DNA from: Microvirga soli | Lineage (GTDB): Bacteria > Pseudomonadota > Alphaproteobacteria > Rhizobiales > Beijerinckiaceae | Direction of reading: 5' to 3' | Assembly: GCF_016734765.1 (NCBI RefSeq) | Contig: NZ_JAERQE010000013.1 | Span: 1-64,000 of the forward strand | DNA: 64,000 nucleotides | Shown: one piece after another, positions 27,326-36,633 of the stretch | Numbering within the stretch: position 1 is the stretch's first letter | Layout: each line of letters starts with the position of its first letter | The notes under the pieces: generated by a model | What the model was told of the DNA's origin: nothing | Databases searched by the model: none | The model's input: only the letters and a program-made list of their open reading frames with translations | Position numbers and translations under genes: made by a program

Positions 27326-27547
27326 TTATGTCCCGGATTTAGCCGTGCGAGAGGCTAGCCATTCAACCAAGTCGCCGCCTCTCCAGCCGAGCTTGCGTTC
27401 CGAGAGCTTCATGGGAGCGGGCACCTTCCCACTTCTGTACAACCGCCGCCAGTGAGCTACCGAGAACCCGCAGAGTGCTGCCGCCTCAAAAGTGTCCAAG
27501 ACGCGGTGCCGAGCAATGTCTGTTGGGAGATGATCTAGTGGGTCCAT
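27326..27547 (-). CDS. AlpA-family helix-turn-helix regulator/excisionase-like protein
   Basis: 73 residues from the ATG at 27547, which has AGGAGA seven bases upstream; the open frame extends to 27676 without a better start. The core DTFEAAALCGFSVAHWRRLYRSGKVPAPMKL and LGWRGGDLVEWLASR is the AlpA winged-helix pattern. Such proteins act as excisionases or switch regulators in prophages and satellites. It sits in the minus-strand operon between an unknown 272-residue protein and the replication genes. Confidence 0.82.
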   Translation of the reverse strand: MDPLDHLPTDIARHRVLDTFEAAALCGFSVAHWRRLYRSGKVPAPMKLSERKLGWRGGDLVEWLASRTAKSGT

Positions 27548-27665
27548 TCCTATCTCCTGTGCCTTGATAAGCAGTAATAAGCTTGCTGGCTCAGGAGCTA
27601 TCTTGATGGATATGCGAGCTGTGGACAAAATTGTCACGAGAGAAATTTTGGCTGAAAAAATACAA

Positions 27666-28484
27666 TTAGCCTTCAAAGAGGTCGGTCTGTCGGCGCTCTC
27701 TCACGCTAGATTTAATCTGCTGCCAAGATCGGACTATTGTTTCTGAGCTCAACTCCTTGCCGTTCGGACCTCGAACGCCGAGCTCCCGTAAAAGAGCTGC
27801 AACAAACCGAACGTCTGGACCGGAGATTTCTCCCGTTTTCGTATGTCGCGATATTCCAAAGTCGCGTTGAAAGTGAAATTCGTAAACCTCTACGGCTAGC
27901 AACAACATGATTTCTCTATCTCTACTAGGGTCACGTACGGCAGGTTGGAACTCCTGGCTGGGAACGTCATCCATATCGGAGAGGAGTGCCTTCATGTCCA
28001 ATAAGCAACCGTGAAGACGTTCGAGGGTATCTGAGACAGAGCCATGTTTTCGGATCCGGTTCAGCACTGGCGTAATTAATCTGGAGAATTCCTCATCGTC
28101 ACCGCGTAACCCAGGAATTATGTCACCTAGCTCCTCACGCAAGGCCATCAACGCTATCTCATAGCGGGCTCCGCCGGCGGCTACCCAGAGTAGTTCAAGA
28201 CGAGGGTCATTTTGGTTGCTTGGGAGCGGCAAGTTCGTCAGGAACTTGTCAATCCGGCTCCTAAATCTCATTATCCACCGGGTTTGATCCTGACTTAAGT
28301 CAGATCTCCTGTGCAGCAGCGGGTTCTGGTACCAGGTTGCTATTATTGCAAGGTCGCGCTCGAAGTCTCCTTTCTTAGTTGAAAGAGGCAGCCCTACAGC
28401 AGCAAGAACCCTTTCGATTGCATCTGCGTCGTCAGGAGCTACGTATCCTTGGTAGTCGGAGCGCAGCTTATCAAGTGTCATCAT
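27666..28484 (-). CDS. Hypothetical protein, first gene of satellite-like operon
   Basis: 272 residues, mostly helical, not recognised. Contains LSQDQTRWIMRFRSRIDKFLTNLP, a long helical middle and a C-terminal part FVAALLRELGVRGPNGKELSSETIVRSWQ that may be a helix-turn-helix. It precedes the AlpA-like gene by 118 bases on the same strand and follows the dead integrase fragment, so it belongs to the mobile element. No function proposed. Confidence 0.65.
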   Translation of the reverse strand: MMTLDKLRSDYQGYVAPDDADAIERVLAAVGLPLSTKKGDFERDLAIIATWYQNPLLHRRSDLSQDQTRWIMRFRSRIDKFLTNLPLPSNQNDPRLELLWVAAGGARYEIALMALREELGDIIPGLRGDDEEFSRLITPVLNRIRKHGSVSDTLERLHGCLLDMKALLSDMDDVPSQEFQPAVRDPSRDREIMLLLAVEVYEFHFQRDFGISRHTKTGEISGPDVRFVAALLRELGVRGPNGKELSSETIVRSWQQIKSSVRERRQTDLFEG

Positions 28485-28604
28485 TTGTCAGACCTGCTAC
28501 TGATAATTGGTCCAGCAATGACAAAATTCCGATTCGGATCATTGTCTAAGCTAGGAGATTGTTTGGAAGCGAGCGCTCCAAAGCTAAAGGCTTTGTCGCT
28601 TCTC

Positions 28605-28981
28605 AGTCCTGTAGGTCGCGCGGTTATAGAATCCGGCCACACCTGCTTTGTGAACCGAGATATTGTTTAGAACTGCCTCGACCACATGAGGGAGTGTGCC
28701 TATTTCACTCAAGCGTGTGGCCGTCGTCCGCCGCAGGTCATGTAGACGCTAGGGGCGCATCACTGCCACGGCTTTCGCGATTCGGGCGTCAAGACGAGTC
28801 TTCGACTTTGACCATCCGCTGTAGCCGCCCCGCCCCTCGCCGAGAACGAACATACCGCCCTAGCAGTGGGGAAGGCGCCGCAAGACTTCCAGGACTGCAT
28901 CGTTGTGCGGAACCTCATACGGCAAGCTATTCATTGTGTGCTCGCGCGAGCTCATCCAGAGGCCCCAATCGAGGTCTTGAG
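28605..28981 (-). pseudogene. Decayed tyrosine integrase (C-terminal half)
   Basis: The minus strand encodes REHTMNSLPYEVP, then a stop, then GEGRGGYSGWSKSKTRLDAR, another stop, and RLHDLRRTTATRLSEIGTLP and KAGVAGFYNRATY. This matches residues about 245-367 of the intact integrase at 39821-40990 along its whole length, with the H-x-x-R and tyrosine motifs still readable. Two in-frame TAG codons and loss of the N-terminal half show it is dead. It is a relic of an earlier related integration. Confidence 0.88.
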
Positions 28982-29023
28982 TATCTTCAACGGAGCTAGA
29001 GAAAGACGGCAACAAGTCTGAGC

Positions 29024-29617
29024 TCAGCTAACTTCGTTGGACCGTATTACCCAGATGACACGTGTCTCCTTTTGCGCCAGATTGCGGAAGCTATGTGGCT
29101 GGGTGCTGTCGAATTGGAAGGCGTCGCCCTCTTCAAGTACGTAGGTCTTCTCGCCGATCTGAAGCTCGAAGCGACCTTCCAAAACGATCCCACCCTTCTC
29201 CCCTACGCGGCGCCATGGATCAGGACCCGAGCCTCCGCCCACTTCTATAGCGAGGATGAGCAATTCCAAATCAGACCGTCCAGGGGGAGACAACAGTTCT
29301 TTAGTGAGGCCCATTTGCGCGAAGGATAGTTTCGAACGCTTTTCAACGCGTGTGACGACACTCTCCTCGCCACTTCGATCCGTGTTCGGATCGAAGAAAC
29401 TAGCCAGAGGGACGCCAAGTGCAACACGCAGACGGTTGAGCAGCTTCAGGGAAGGCGAGGTCTTCCCGCGCTCGATGTGACTGAGCATTGCCACCGAAAT
29501 CTGGCTCATCGCGGACAGAGCAGTGAGGGTCAGGTCGCGTTCGGTGCGCAAAGTCCGTATGCGCTCCCCCAACCCGCGGAGCGTTTCGAAGTCGACCTCG
29601 TCGTCATTGATCGTCAT
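29024..29617 (-). CDS. XRE-family regulator with cupin sensor domain
   Basis: 197 residues from the ATG at 29617 (open frame to 29668). N-terminal HTH_3: GLGERIRTLRTERDLTLTAL, then SQISVAMLSHIERGKTSPSL. C-terminal cupin: IVLEGRFELQIGEKTYVLEEGDAFQFDSTQPHSFRN. This PuuR/SutR-like architecture usually controls amine, amino acid or purine catabolism by binding a small ligand in the cupin. It is divergent from the ABC importer operon starting at 29957 and is its likely regulator. Confidence 0.87.
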   Translation of the reverse strand: MTINDDEVDFETLRGLGERIRTLRTERDLTLTALSAMSQISVAMLSHIERGKTSPSLKLLNRLRVALGVPLASFFDPNTDRSGEESVVTRVEKRSKLSFAQMGLTKELLSPPGRSDLELLILAIEVGGGSGPDPWRRVGEKGGIVLEGRFELQIGEKTYVLEEGDAFQFDSTQPHSFRNLAQKETRVIWVIRSNEVS

Positions 29618-29956
29618 TTGTTGGCTAACCGGCTGGAAGTGGCATGGGGAAGCTCGCGCTTGCCCCAAAGATTATAGCGTCCTGAAAATTTTTGCCGAGC
29701 TTTTTCATTATCGGCTTGCAGAATTATAATCAGAAGATAACCTGGCTTCGGCTCCATATAGATTGAGCCTAAGGAAGGATCAAGCGCACCAGCCTGTGCC
29801 TTGAGCCGAAATGAGGGAATAGCTTCGTCTGAGCGGCTAAAGTGCGTGGCGGTATGTAACTTTAATGCGATAACCGTCTGTGCGAGCTTTTGATGAGAAT
29901 GAAATCAAACGTTTCCGCTTTCGCTGACAGCAAGTTCTAATAGGGAGGACATACCA
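29618..29956. promoter_or_regulatory. Divergent promoter region between regulator and ABC importer operon
   Basis: 339-base AT-richer gap between the XRE-cupin gene and the dpp-type operon. AGGGAGG at 29942-29948 is the ribosome site of the binding-protein gene. Promoter boxes are not assigned with confidence, and no clear palindromic operator was identified. Confidence 0.4.
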
Positions 29957-31570
29957 GTGCTGCTGATCAAGAGTTGGAAGAACGGAGTGCGCGCTTTAGC
30001 GCTCGCAAGTGCGGTGTCACTTGCTGCCGGCGCCGCAATGGCTGCGCCCCAGCGAGGTGGAACTCTTGTCGTCACGACAACGCCTGAGCCGGCGATCATT
30101 ACCAATGCTCTAAGCTCTGCTCCGACTACCGCCGAACTGGCAACGAAGATCTTTGATGGTCTGCTTGAGTACGACTTTGATCTCAATCCTAAGCCTTCGT
30201 TGGCAGAGTCATGGGAGATCAGCCCCGATGGCAAGACGATCACCTTCAAGCTGCGCCAGGGGGTAGTTTGGCATGATGGTAAGCCTTTCACCAGCGCGGA
30301 CGTTCAGTTCTCACTGATGAAGGTCGTCAAGGAATATCACCCTCGCGGCAAGGGTAATCTTGGGCCGGTGACGTCAATTGACGCTCCTGATGCTCATACT
30401 GTCGTGTTGAATCTGGCTCATCCTTATGCGCCGCTTATGAAGGGGCTTTCGAGCCTCGAAACACCCATCGTTCCTAAGCATGTCTACGAAGGTACGGATT
30501 TCCGAAACAATCCGGCCGTGAATAATCCGATCGGCACTGGCCCGTTCAAGTTCGCGAAGTGGGAAAAAGGAAACTTCATCGAGCTTCAACGTAACGAGAA
30601 GTACTGGCGCGAAGGAAAGCCCTACCTCGACCGCCTGATCTTCCGGTTCATTGCAGACAGCTCAACGCGTGCTGCTGGCGTCGAGCGAGGCGAGATTGAT
30701 GTCGCCACGTTTGGAACGATCAACCCCGTCGAGATGCGGCGCCTCGAGGAGCTGCCCAACATCTCGATCGCGAAGGGTGGCTATGAGGCCATCGCGCCTG
30801 TGATGATGCTGGAGCTTAATACCAAGCGTGCTCCGTTCGATGATAAGCGTGTCCGTCAGGCTGTGGCCTACGCTTTGGACCGGAATTTCATCACCAAGAA
30901 CATATGGTATGGTTTTGGCAAGCCAGCTGTCGGTCCGATCTCCTCGTTTGTAAAAGGGAGTGGCGCCTTCACCGATCAAGGTATCCTCAAGTTTGATGTC
31001 AAGGATCGCCTGGATATCGCCAATCGCCTTCTCGACGAGGCTGGTTTGAAGCGTGGGGCCAACGGCATGCGGACGAAGATCGTTCATGACGTCGCCCCAT
31101 TCGGTGAGGACTGGCGCCGTATGGGTGAGTACATCAAGCAAGCCCTTGCGCGGGTTGGTATTGAAGTTGAACTCCGCAATCGCGATTACCCGACCTTCGT
31201 GCGCGAAGTTCATAACAAGTACGACTTTGACATGACCTCAACGTGGTCGATCGGCATGGCCGATCCGATTCTTGGTGTTCAGCGCCAGACTTGGTCGAAA
31301 AACATCAATCCAGAGGTGCCGTTCGCGAACGTGTCTCAGTACTCGAACCCGGAAGTTGATAAACTCTGGGAAGCAGCGCAGACCGAAATGGACCAAGCCA
31401 AGCGTTCGCAGCATTTTCACAAGCTGCAAGAGCTCCTGGTTGCGGATAGTCCGCTGATTTGGCTCATGGAAATGGATTTGGTCGCCGTTCAGAACGACAA
31501 GGTTCAGGACCTGATTACATCGCCACTCGGCGTCCGAGGTGGATTGTACGACACCTGGGTCAAGCAGTAA
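29957..31570 (+). CDS. ABC transporter substrate-binding protein, peptide/nickel family 5
   Basis: 537 residues from a GTG start supported by AGGGAGG. A Sec signal peptide (charged start, VRALALASAVSLAAGAAMA) precedes mature APQRGGTLVV. SBP_bac_5 features: LAESWEISPDGKTITFKLR, GVVWHDGKPFTSADVQFS, PIGTGPFKFAKWEKG and KRVRQAVAYALDRN. It belongs to the dipeptide/oligopeptide-binding group, which also includes binders of many non-peptide compounds. First gene of a five-gene importer operon; the locus suggests import of the substrate for the molybdenum hydroxylase downstream. Confidence 0.93.
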   Translation: MLLIKSWKNGVRALALASAVSLAAGAAMAAPQRGGTLVVTTTPEPAIITNALSSAPTTAELATKIFDGLLEYDFDLNPKPSLAESWEISPDGKTITFKLRQGVVWHDGKPFTSADVQFSLMKVVKEYHPRGKGNLGPVTSIDAPDAHTVVLNLAHPYAPLMKGLSSLETPIVPKHVYEGTDFRNNPAVNNPIGTGPFKFAKWEKGNFIELQRNEKYWREGKPYLDRLIFRFIADSSTRAAGVERGEIDVATFGTINPVEMRRLEELPNISIAKGGYEAIAPVMMLELNTKRAPFDDKRVRQAVAYALDRNFITKNIWYGFGKPAVGPISSFVKGSGAFTDQGILKFDVKDRLDIANRLLDEAGLKRGANGMRTKIVHDVAPFGEDWRRMGEYIKQALARVGIEVELRNRDYPTFVREVHNKYDFDMTSTWSIGMADPILGVQRQTWSKNINPEVPFANVSQYSNPEVDKLWEAAQTEMDQAKRSQHFHKLQELLVADSPLIWLMEMDLVAVQNDKVQDLITSPLGVRGGLYDTWVKQ

Positions 31571-31583
31571 CAGGCTTCATGCA

Positions 31584-31615
31584 GGAGGAGCAGATGAGCT
31601 TTGATCTGCTCCTCC
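31584..31615 (+). promoter_or_regulatory. Intercistronic hairpin between binding-protein and permease genes
   Basis: Perfect 12-base stem GGAGGAGCAGAT/ATCTGCTCCTCC with an 8-base loop, right after the binding-protein stop. No U-tract follows, so it is more likely an mRNA-stabilising or attenuating stem that lifts binding-protein over permease expression than a full terminator. Confidence 0.65.
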
Positions 31616-31643
31616 GAAACTACAGCAGAAGAGGGAAGAGCTT

Positions 31644-32642
31644 ATGTGGAGCTCTCGGGCCAAGTATGTTCTGAATCGGCTAATTCACGGCCTGCCGATT
31701 ATTTTCGCGATCGTAATCGCGAACTTCTTTCTCATCCGTCTCGCCCCTGGCGATGCAGCGCAGGTTCTGGCCGGCGAAGCCGGTGCTGCGAGCGAAGAAT
31801 ATATGCGCCAAATCCGTCAGCAGTTCGGATTAGATCAGCCTCTCTATATCCAGTTCATTAGTTACATGAAGAATATTCTTATGTTCGACATGGGCTATTC
31901 ATTTCGCCATGGGAGAGATGTCTCCTCGCTGATTTTCGAGCGGGTTGGAGCCACCGCGCTGCTCATGTTCGCCTCCATGGTCATCTCTGTCGGAGTAGGT
32001 GTCCTTCTTGGAGCAGTGGCGGCCATCAAAGATCGAACGATCCTTAGCAACGTCATCGTGATATTCTCGATCATTTCCTATGCGACGCCGCTCTTCTGGG
32101 TTGGCCTGATGCTGATCATCGTGTTCTCAATTCATCTCGGCTGGTTTCCGACAAGTGGGATCGCGACTGTCGGTTCTACAATGACCGGTTGGCAATACGC
32201 ACTTGATATCGCGCACCACCTCGTCTTGCCGGCGGTGACGCTGTCGTTCTTTTACATGGCGCTCTATACACGTCTAATGCGGGCCTCGATGCTCGAGACG
32301 CTTGGTCTCGACTTCATCAAAACCGCTCGAGCGAAAGGACTTTCTGACCGGAAGATTGTCTCCAGACATGCCCTACGAAACGCGATCCTGCCCGTTCTCA
32401 CGATGGCTGGTGTGCAGGTGTCTAGCATGTTGGGTGGTTCAGTGATCATCGAGTCGGTATTTGGGTGGCCAGGATTGGGCTTGCTCGCTTTTGAGTCGTT
32501 GTTTGCTCGCGACCTCAACCTTTTGCTTGGCATATTCTTCCTGAGTTCAATCCTAGTGGTCGTGACCAACGCTATCGTCGACGTGGTTTACACGATCGTG
32601 GACCCTCGCATCGAACTGAAGGGAAAGCTCGCTCATGGCTGA
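31644..32642 (+). CDS. ABC transporter permease, DppB type
   Basis: 332 residues. N-terminal membrane segment followed by the DppB signature RLAPGDAAQVLAGE, and the ATPase-contact loop DFIKTARAKGLSDRKIVSRHALRNA with GSVIIESVFGWPGLG. About six membrane helices. Overlaps the next permease gene by 8 bases, so both are translated together. Confidence 0.93.
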   Translation: MWSSRAKYVLNRLIHGLPIIFAIVIANFFLIRLAPGDAAQVLAGEAGAASEEYMRQIRQQFGLDQPLYIQFISYMKNILMFDMGYSFRHGRDVSSLIFERVGATALLMFASMVISVGVGVLLGAVAAIKDRTILSNVIVIFSIISYATPLFWVGLMLIIVFSIHLGWFPTSGIATVGSTMTGWQYALDIAHHLVLPAVTLSFFYMALYTRLMRASMLETLGLDFIKTARAKGLSDRKIVSRHALRNAILPVLTMAGVQVSSMLGGSVIIESVFGWPGLGLLAFESLFARDLNLLLGIFFLSSILVVVTNAIVDVVYTIVDPRIELKGKLAHG

Positions 32643-33480
32643 GACACATGCAAGCGGCCCGGGTGTTATGAGACGCGTGGTTTCCAGTCCTTCTGGCATC
32701 ATAGGGTTGTCCCTCCTGTCGTGCGTCGTTCTGCTAGCCGTTGCTGCGCCGTGGTTATACCCTGAAGGCCCCTTTGAAATGGTAGGGATGCCATTCAGCA
32801 AGCCCCTCGATGAGTACCTGCTTGGCACGGACATGCTCGGTCGCAACATAGCCGCCGGCATCGCCTATGGAGCGCGGATATCGCTCATCGTCGGTGTCAT
32901 CGCAACGATGTTCATCGTGGTCCTCGGAACGTTGGTTGGCGGTGTCGCGGGATACTATGGCGGGCGGATTGACTCGGCGGTTATGCGGATCACTGAGTTC
33001 TTCCAGACGATCCCGTCTTTTATTGGTGCTATCGTAATCGTCGCAATCCTGGGGCCGACGCTCGTTAATGTGATCGGCGCAATCTCCATTGTCTCATGGG
33101 CCCCACTCGCTCGCCTTGTTCGGGCGGAAGTCATCAGTGTAAAGAACCGCGAGTTTACCTCTGCTTGCTTGGCACTGGGAATGAGCGACTTGCGGATCAT
33201 GGTGGTGCAGATCCTTCCCAACGTACTCTCCACCATCATCGTTGCTGGATCTTTGATGGTCGCGACTTCCATCCTCTTTGAGTCCGGCCTGTCATTTCTC
33301 GGATTAGGCGACCCGAACATCATGACCTGGGGCTTCATGATTGGTGCAGGACGTTCCGCAATTCGAACCGCTTGGTGGATGGTCACCATGCCGGGTGTTG
33401 CAGTGCTACTGACGGTTCTTGCGATTAATCTTCTGGGGGATGCGCTGAATGAGGCTCTGAACCCGAGGCTCAAACGATGA
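32635..33480 (+). CDS. ABC transporter permease, DppC type
   Basis: 281 residues. Typical DppC start with a single helix, LLGTDMLGRNIAAGIAYGARISL, then the core permease domain and a coupling loop FTSACLALGMSDLRIMVVQILPN. Overlaps the following ATPase gene by four bases (ATGA). Pairs with the preceding permease. Confidence 0.93.
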   Translation: MAETHASGPGVMRRVVSSPSGIIGLSLLSCVVLLAVAAPWLYPEGPFEMVGMPFSKPLDEYLLGTDMLGRNIAAGIAYGARISLIVGVIATMFIVVLGTLVGGVAGYYGGRIDSAVMRITEFFQTIPSFIGAIVIVAILGPTLVNVIGAISIVSWAPLARLVRAEVISVKNREFTSACLALGMSDLRIMVVQILPNVLSTIIVAGSLMVATSILFESGLSFLGLGDPNIMTWGFMIGAGRSAIRTAWWMVTMPGVAVLLTVLAINLLGDALNEALNPRLKR

Positions 33481-34469
33481 TGAATTCAACAAACCTCTTG
33501 ACCATTGAGGGTCTTTCTACCGAGTTCCGCTCGCCGCATAAGCAGTGGTTCCCGGTTGTGAACCGGATCGATCTGCAGGTCACTGTCGGCGAAACATTGG
33601 CGGTCGTTGGCGAGTCGGGCTGCGGTAAGAGTATGCTGGCGCACTCAATCCTGCGACTGCTGCCGAGGCGCATAGCACGCAATGCTGGCGGAAGGGTCCT
33701 CCTTGAGGGGCGCGATCTTCTCGCTCTGTCAGAGGATGAGATGCGCGGGGTGCGTGGAAAAGACATCTCGATGATCTTCCAGGAGCCGATGACGAGTCTG
33801 AACCCGCTCATGACGGTCGGACAGCAGATCGCTGAAAGTATTCTTGAGCATGAACAATGTAGCGTGCAAGTCGCTGCCCGGCGGACGCTTGACCTTATGG
33901 AGCTCGTTGGCATTCCAGAGCCTAGGGCCCGCTTCCATCAGTACCCCCACCATCTTTCTGGTGGAATGCGGCAGCGCATTGTGATCGCGATCGCCCTCGC
34001 GTGCAGGCCAAAAGTGCTGATTGCAGATGAGCCGACGACTGCACTCGATGTGACGATCCAGGCGCAAGTGCTTGCACTCATAGACAAGCTCAAGCGTGAG
34101 CTGGGGATGGGCGTCATCCTGATCACACATGATCTGGGTGTTGTCGCGGAGTGGGCCCAGCGGATCATGGTCATGTATGCAGGCCGTAAAGTGGAGGAAG
34201 CCGACGCTGAGACCTTCTTCACGTCACCAAGGCACCCTTACAGCCGAGCCTTGCTGGCGAGTGTACCCCGTCCCAACGACGTTATGAATGGGGTCGTCAA
34301 GCCCTTGGCAGAGATCACGGGTACCGTTCCGCCGCTGGACCGGCTTGGTGGTGGATGCGCTTTCGCCGACCGCTGCACCATGGGGACTGATGCCTGTCGA
34401 TCCGGTAGTCCGGCGTTCCGCTTGTTGACGCCGTCAAGCGGGGTAGCGTGCATCCATGCAGGAAATTGA
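33477..34469 (+). CDS. ABC transporter ATP-binding protein, DppD type
   Basis: 330 residues. Walker A GESGCGKS, signature LSGGMRQR, Walker [14 protein letters not shown], and the oligopeptide-family C-terminal cysteine extension ([16 protein letters not shown]) that in DppD proteins binds an iron-sulfur cluster. Overlaps the next ATPase gene by 14 bases. Confidence 0.93.
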   Translation: MMNSTNLLTIEGLSTEFRSPHKQWFPVVNRIDLQVTVGETLAVVGESGCGKSMLAHSILRLLPRRIARNAGGRVLLEGRDLLALSEDEMRGVRGKDISMIFQEPMTSLNPLMTVGQQIAESILEHEQCSVQVAARRTLDLMELVGIPEPRARFHQYPHHLSGGMRQRIVIAIALACRPKVLIADEPTTALDVTIQAQVLALIDKLKRELGMGVILITHDLGVVAEWAQRIMVMYAGRKVEEADAETFFTSPRHPYSRALLASVPRPNDVMNGVVKPLAEITGTVPPLDRLGGGCAFADRCTMGTDACRSGSPAFRLLTPSSGVACIHAGN

Positions 34470-35511
34470 AATGACCTTGCCGATGAAGCCCCAGCCTCTG
34501 CTGGGGGTAGATCGCCTAGTAAAGTATCATGCCACCCCGGCTGGAACCGTTCGCGCAGTCGATAAGGTAAGTTTCGAGGTTATGCCCGGGGAGACGTTAG
34601 GTCTCGTCGGAGAGTCTGGCTGCGGGAAATCGACCCTCGGACGCACGATCGTTCGACTTCATGAGCCGGATGATGGCTCCATCCTGTTCCAGTCGAATGA
34701 CATTAGTCATCTCTCGCGCAAGGCGCTGCGCCCCGTGCGACGGCATCTGCAGATGGTGTTTCAGGATCCGTTCGCGTCACTGAACCCACGGCGGACGATC
34801 CAGCAGATCCTGACTGAGCCTTTCTCAGTCCATGGTGTCGGTTCGAGAAGGGAGCAGATCAATAGGGTCAATGAGCTCGTTAGCAGGGTTGGTCTCCATT
34901 CCGACCACGCGAGCCGGTACCCCCATGAGCTTTCAGGCGGTCAGCGTCAGCGTATCGCGATCGCGCGTGCAATCGCCCTTGAGCCCAGCCTCGTCGTTTG
35001 CGATGAGCCAGTTTCGGCCCTTGATGTCTCGATTCAAGCTCAAATCATCAACCTGTTACGACGACTTCAAGAAGAGAGTGGCGCCGCTTATCTGTTCATC
35101 TCGCATGACCTGTCGGTCGTTGGGTACTTGGCCGATAGAATTGCTGTGATGTACCTGGGCGAAATCGTCGAGATTGCCCCCAAGCGAGCACTGTGGACCG
35201 AACCGCTGCACCCTTATACCCAGGCGCTCTTCTCGGCGATTGCAGAACCTTTGCCTCCCAGTGTCCCGCGACGCAAGCGGTCTACGCTGACAGGAGATCT
35301 GCCAAGCCCTATGCACCCACCGTCGGGGTGCCGGTTTCACACTCGGTGTCCATTCGTGATGCCGAAGTGCCGGGAGGTCGCGCCCGCGCTTGCCAAGGTT
35401 CAGGCGGGTACCACAGACGCCCGCCGTGTGGCTTGTCATCTGTATAGCGACACTCCGGAAGCCGCTGCACGGCCTTCACTCCTGAGCGGTTCGCCCATTC
35501 CTGCGACTTAA
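34456..35511 (+). CDS. ABC transporter ATP-binding protein, DppF type
   Basis: 351 residues. Walker [10 protein letters not shown], signature LSGGQRQR, Walker [14 protein letters not shown], and the C-terminal [16 protein letters not shown] cysteine motif of this subfamily. Last gene of the importer operon; 164 bases to the next small gene. Confidence 0.93.
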   Translation: MQEIEMTLPMKPQPLLGVDRLVKYHATPAGTVRAVDKVSFEVMPGETLGLVGESGCGKSTLGRTIVRLHEPDDGSILFQSNDISHLSRKALRPVRRHLQMVFQDPFASLNPRRTIQQILTEPFSVHGVGSRREQINRVNELVSRVGLHSDHASRYPHELSGGQRQRIAIARAIALEPSLVVCDEPVSALDVSIQAQIINLLRRLQEESGAAYLFISHDLSVVGYLADRIAVMYLGEIVEIAPKRALWTEPLHPYTQALFSAIAEPLPPSVPRRKRSTLTGDLPSPMHPPSGCRFHTRCPFVMPKCREVAPALAKVQAGTTDARRVACHLYSDTPEAAARPSLLSGSPIPAT

Positions 35512-35675
35512 CGCGGCGCTGCTATGTCGGTAAACAAACATATGAGCCGAACCAATGCTATGTGATGCGGACCAAAAGTCTGCATCCAACAGAATGTGCG
35601 CTAGCGGTCGCCTGCCTGTCAGTGTTCGAGACGGCAAATGCCGCCTTCTATATTTGCAAACAAAAGGGGAAAATA

Positions 35676-35930
35676 ATGAAGTACATCACCGCCCGGATTA
35701 GGCCAGAGAAAGTCTTCCACGGCTATGATTCCGATCGGAAGATCGTTACTGACGAACTTCCAAATCAGGAATTTGTGGAGAAGGTCATCAAGATCGATCG
35801 TATTCTCTCTTTCACGGAGAACTACATCTTCATCGAATGCCCCCATAACACGGTGCAGACCTGGGAGTACGAAGGTGGTCTCGCAGACATCAAAGGGCGC
35901 CTCCGTGAAGCAGGTATGCTGATCGACTGA
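35676..35930 (+). CDS. Small hypothetical protein between importer and molybdenum hydroxylase genes
   Basis: 84 residues from the ATG at 35676, preceded by AAAAGGGGAAAATA; the frame extends upstream to 35562 but this start is better. Sequence begins MKYITARIRPEKVFHG and has a mixed alpha/beta look; I do not recognise it. Its position suggests a role with the neighbouring importer or hydroxylase, but nothing in the sequence proves it. Confidence 0.55.
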   Translation: MKYITARIRPEKVFHGYDSDRKIVTDELPNQEFVEKVIKIDRILSFTENYIFIECPHNTVQTWEYEGGLADIKGRLREAGMLID

Positions 35931-36022
35931 CGATAGCCCGTCTAGTGCTCGAAGAGGGCACAACAGCTTAGTGGCATTCAGTTTCGACGCGCGAAACGTA
36001 TCAGAACCTGCAAAGTTGGTGG

Positions 36023-36062
36023 AATATCGCCAGAGGACGATCAATACTGCTCTGGCGATATT
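36023..36062. promoter_or_regulatory. Perfect 13-base inverted repeat
   Basis: AATATCGCCAGAG at 36023-36035 and CTCTGGCGATATT at 36050-36062, separated by 14 bases. It lies about 100 bases before the iron-sulfur subunit gene. It may be a terminator of the small gene (no long U-tract) or an operator for the hydroxylase operon. Confidence 0.55.
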
Positions 36063-36162
36063 CAACGATCTGAAACATTCGCGAGGCATGCTGCGTTAGT
36101 CGCTATGTCCCTAAGCTTTGACGTGCTTAAGAGCATCCTTATACAGAGGGACTCTATCTGGG

Positions 36163-36633
36163 ATGAAAACGCGTGTGAGCTTCACGGTCAACGGCGACAC
36201 GATTGATACGGCCATAGATGTGCGTGCGACGCTGCTTGACGTGCTTCGTGAGGAACTGCGTTTAACAGGCACAAAGAAGGGCTGCGATCACGGCCAGTGC
36301 GGTGCCTGCACAGTCCTGGTTGATGGGAAGCGGACGCTCTCATGTCTCAAGTTTGCGGCATCGCTCGAAGGGTGCGCCGTTCTAACCGTTGAGGGTATCG
36401 GCAAACCCGATGCGCTGCACCCACTCCAAGCAGCTTTCATTAAGCATGATGCATTTCAGTGCGGTTTCTGTACGTCCGGTCAGATCATGTCCGCGCTGGA
36501 GGTTATCGGTGATCCACTTGCAAATACTCGTGAGGCGGTCCGCGAGAAAATGAGTGGTAATCTCTGCCGATGTGGCGCGTATCCAAACATCGTATCCGCG
36601 ATCATGGAGGTCAAATCGAATGGAACCGTTTGA
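36163..36633 (+). CDS. Molybdenum hydroxylase 2Fe-2S subunit (PaoA/xanthine dehydrogenase type)
   Basis: 156 residues from the ATG at 36163. Two [2Fe-2S] domains: plant-ferredoxin type with Cys41, 46, 49 and 61 (KGCDHGQCGACTV), and the helical second domain with Cys100, 103, 135 and 137 (QCGFCTSGQ, LCRCGAY). No Tat signal is present, unlike the periplasmic E. coli PaoA, so the enzyme is probably cytoplasmic. Overlaps the FAD-subunit gene by 14 bases. Passes electrons from the molybdenum centre to FAD. Confidence 0.92.
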   Translation: MKTRVSFTVNGDTIDTAIDVRATLLDVLREELRLTGTKKGCDHGQCGACTVLVDGKRTLSCLKFAASLEGCAVLTVEGIGKPDALHPLQAAFIKHDAFQCGFCTSGQIMSALEVIGDPLANTREAVREKMSGNLCRCGAYPNIVSAIMEVKSNGTV

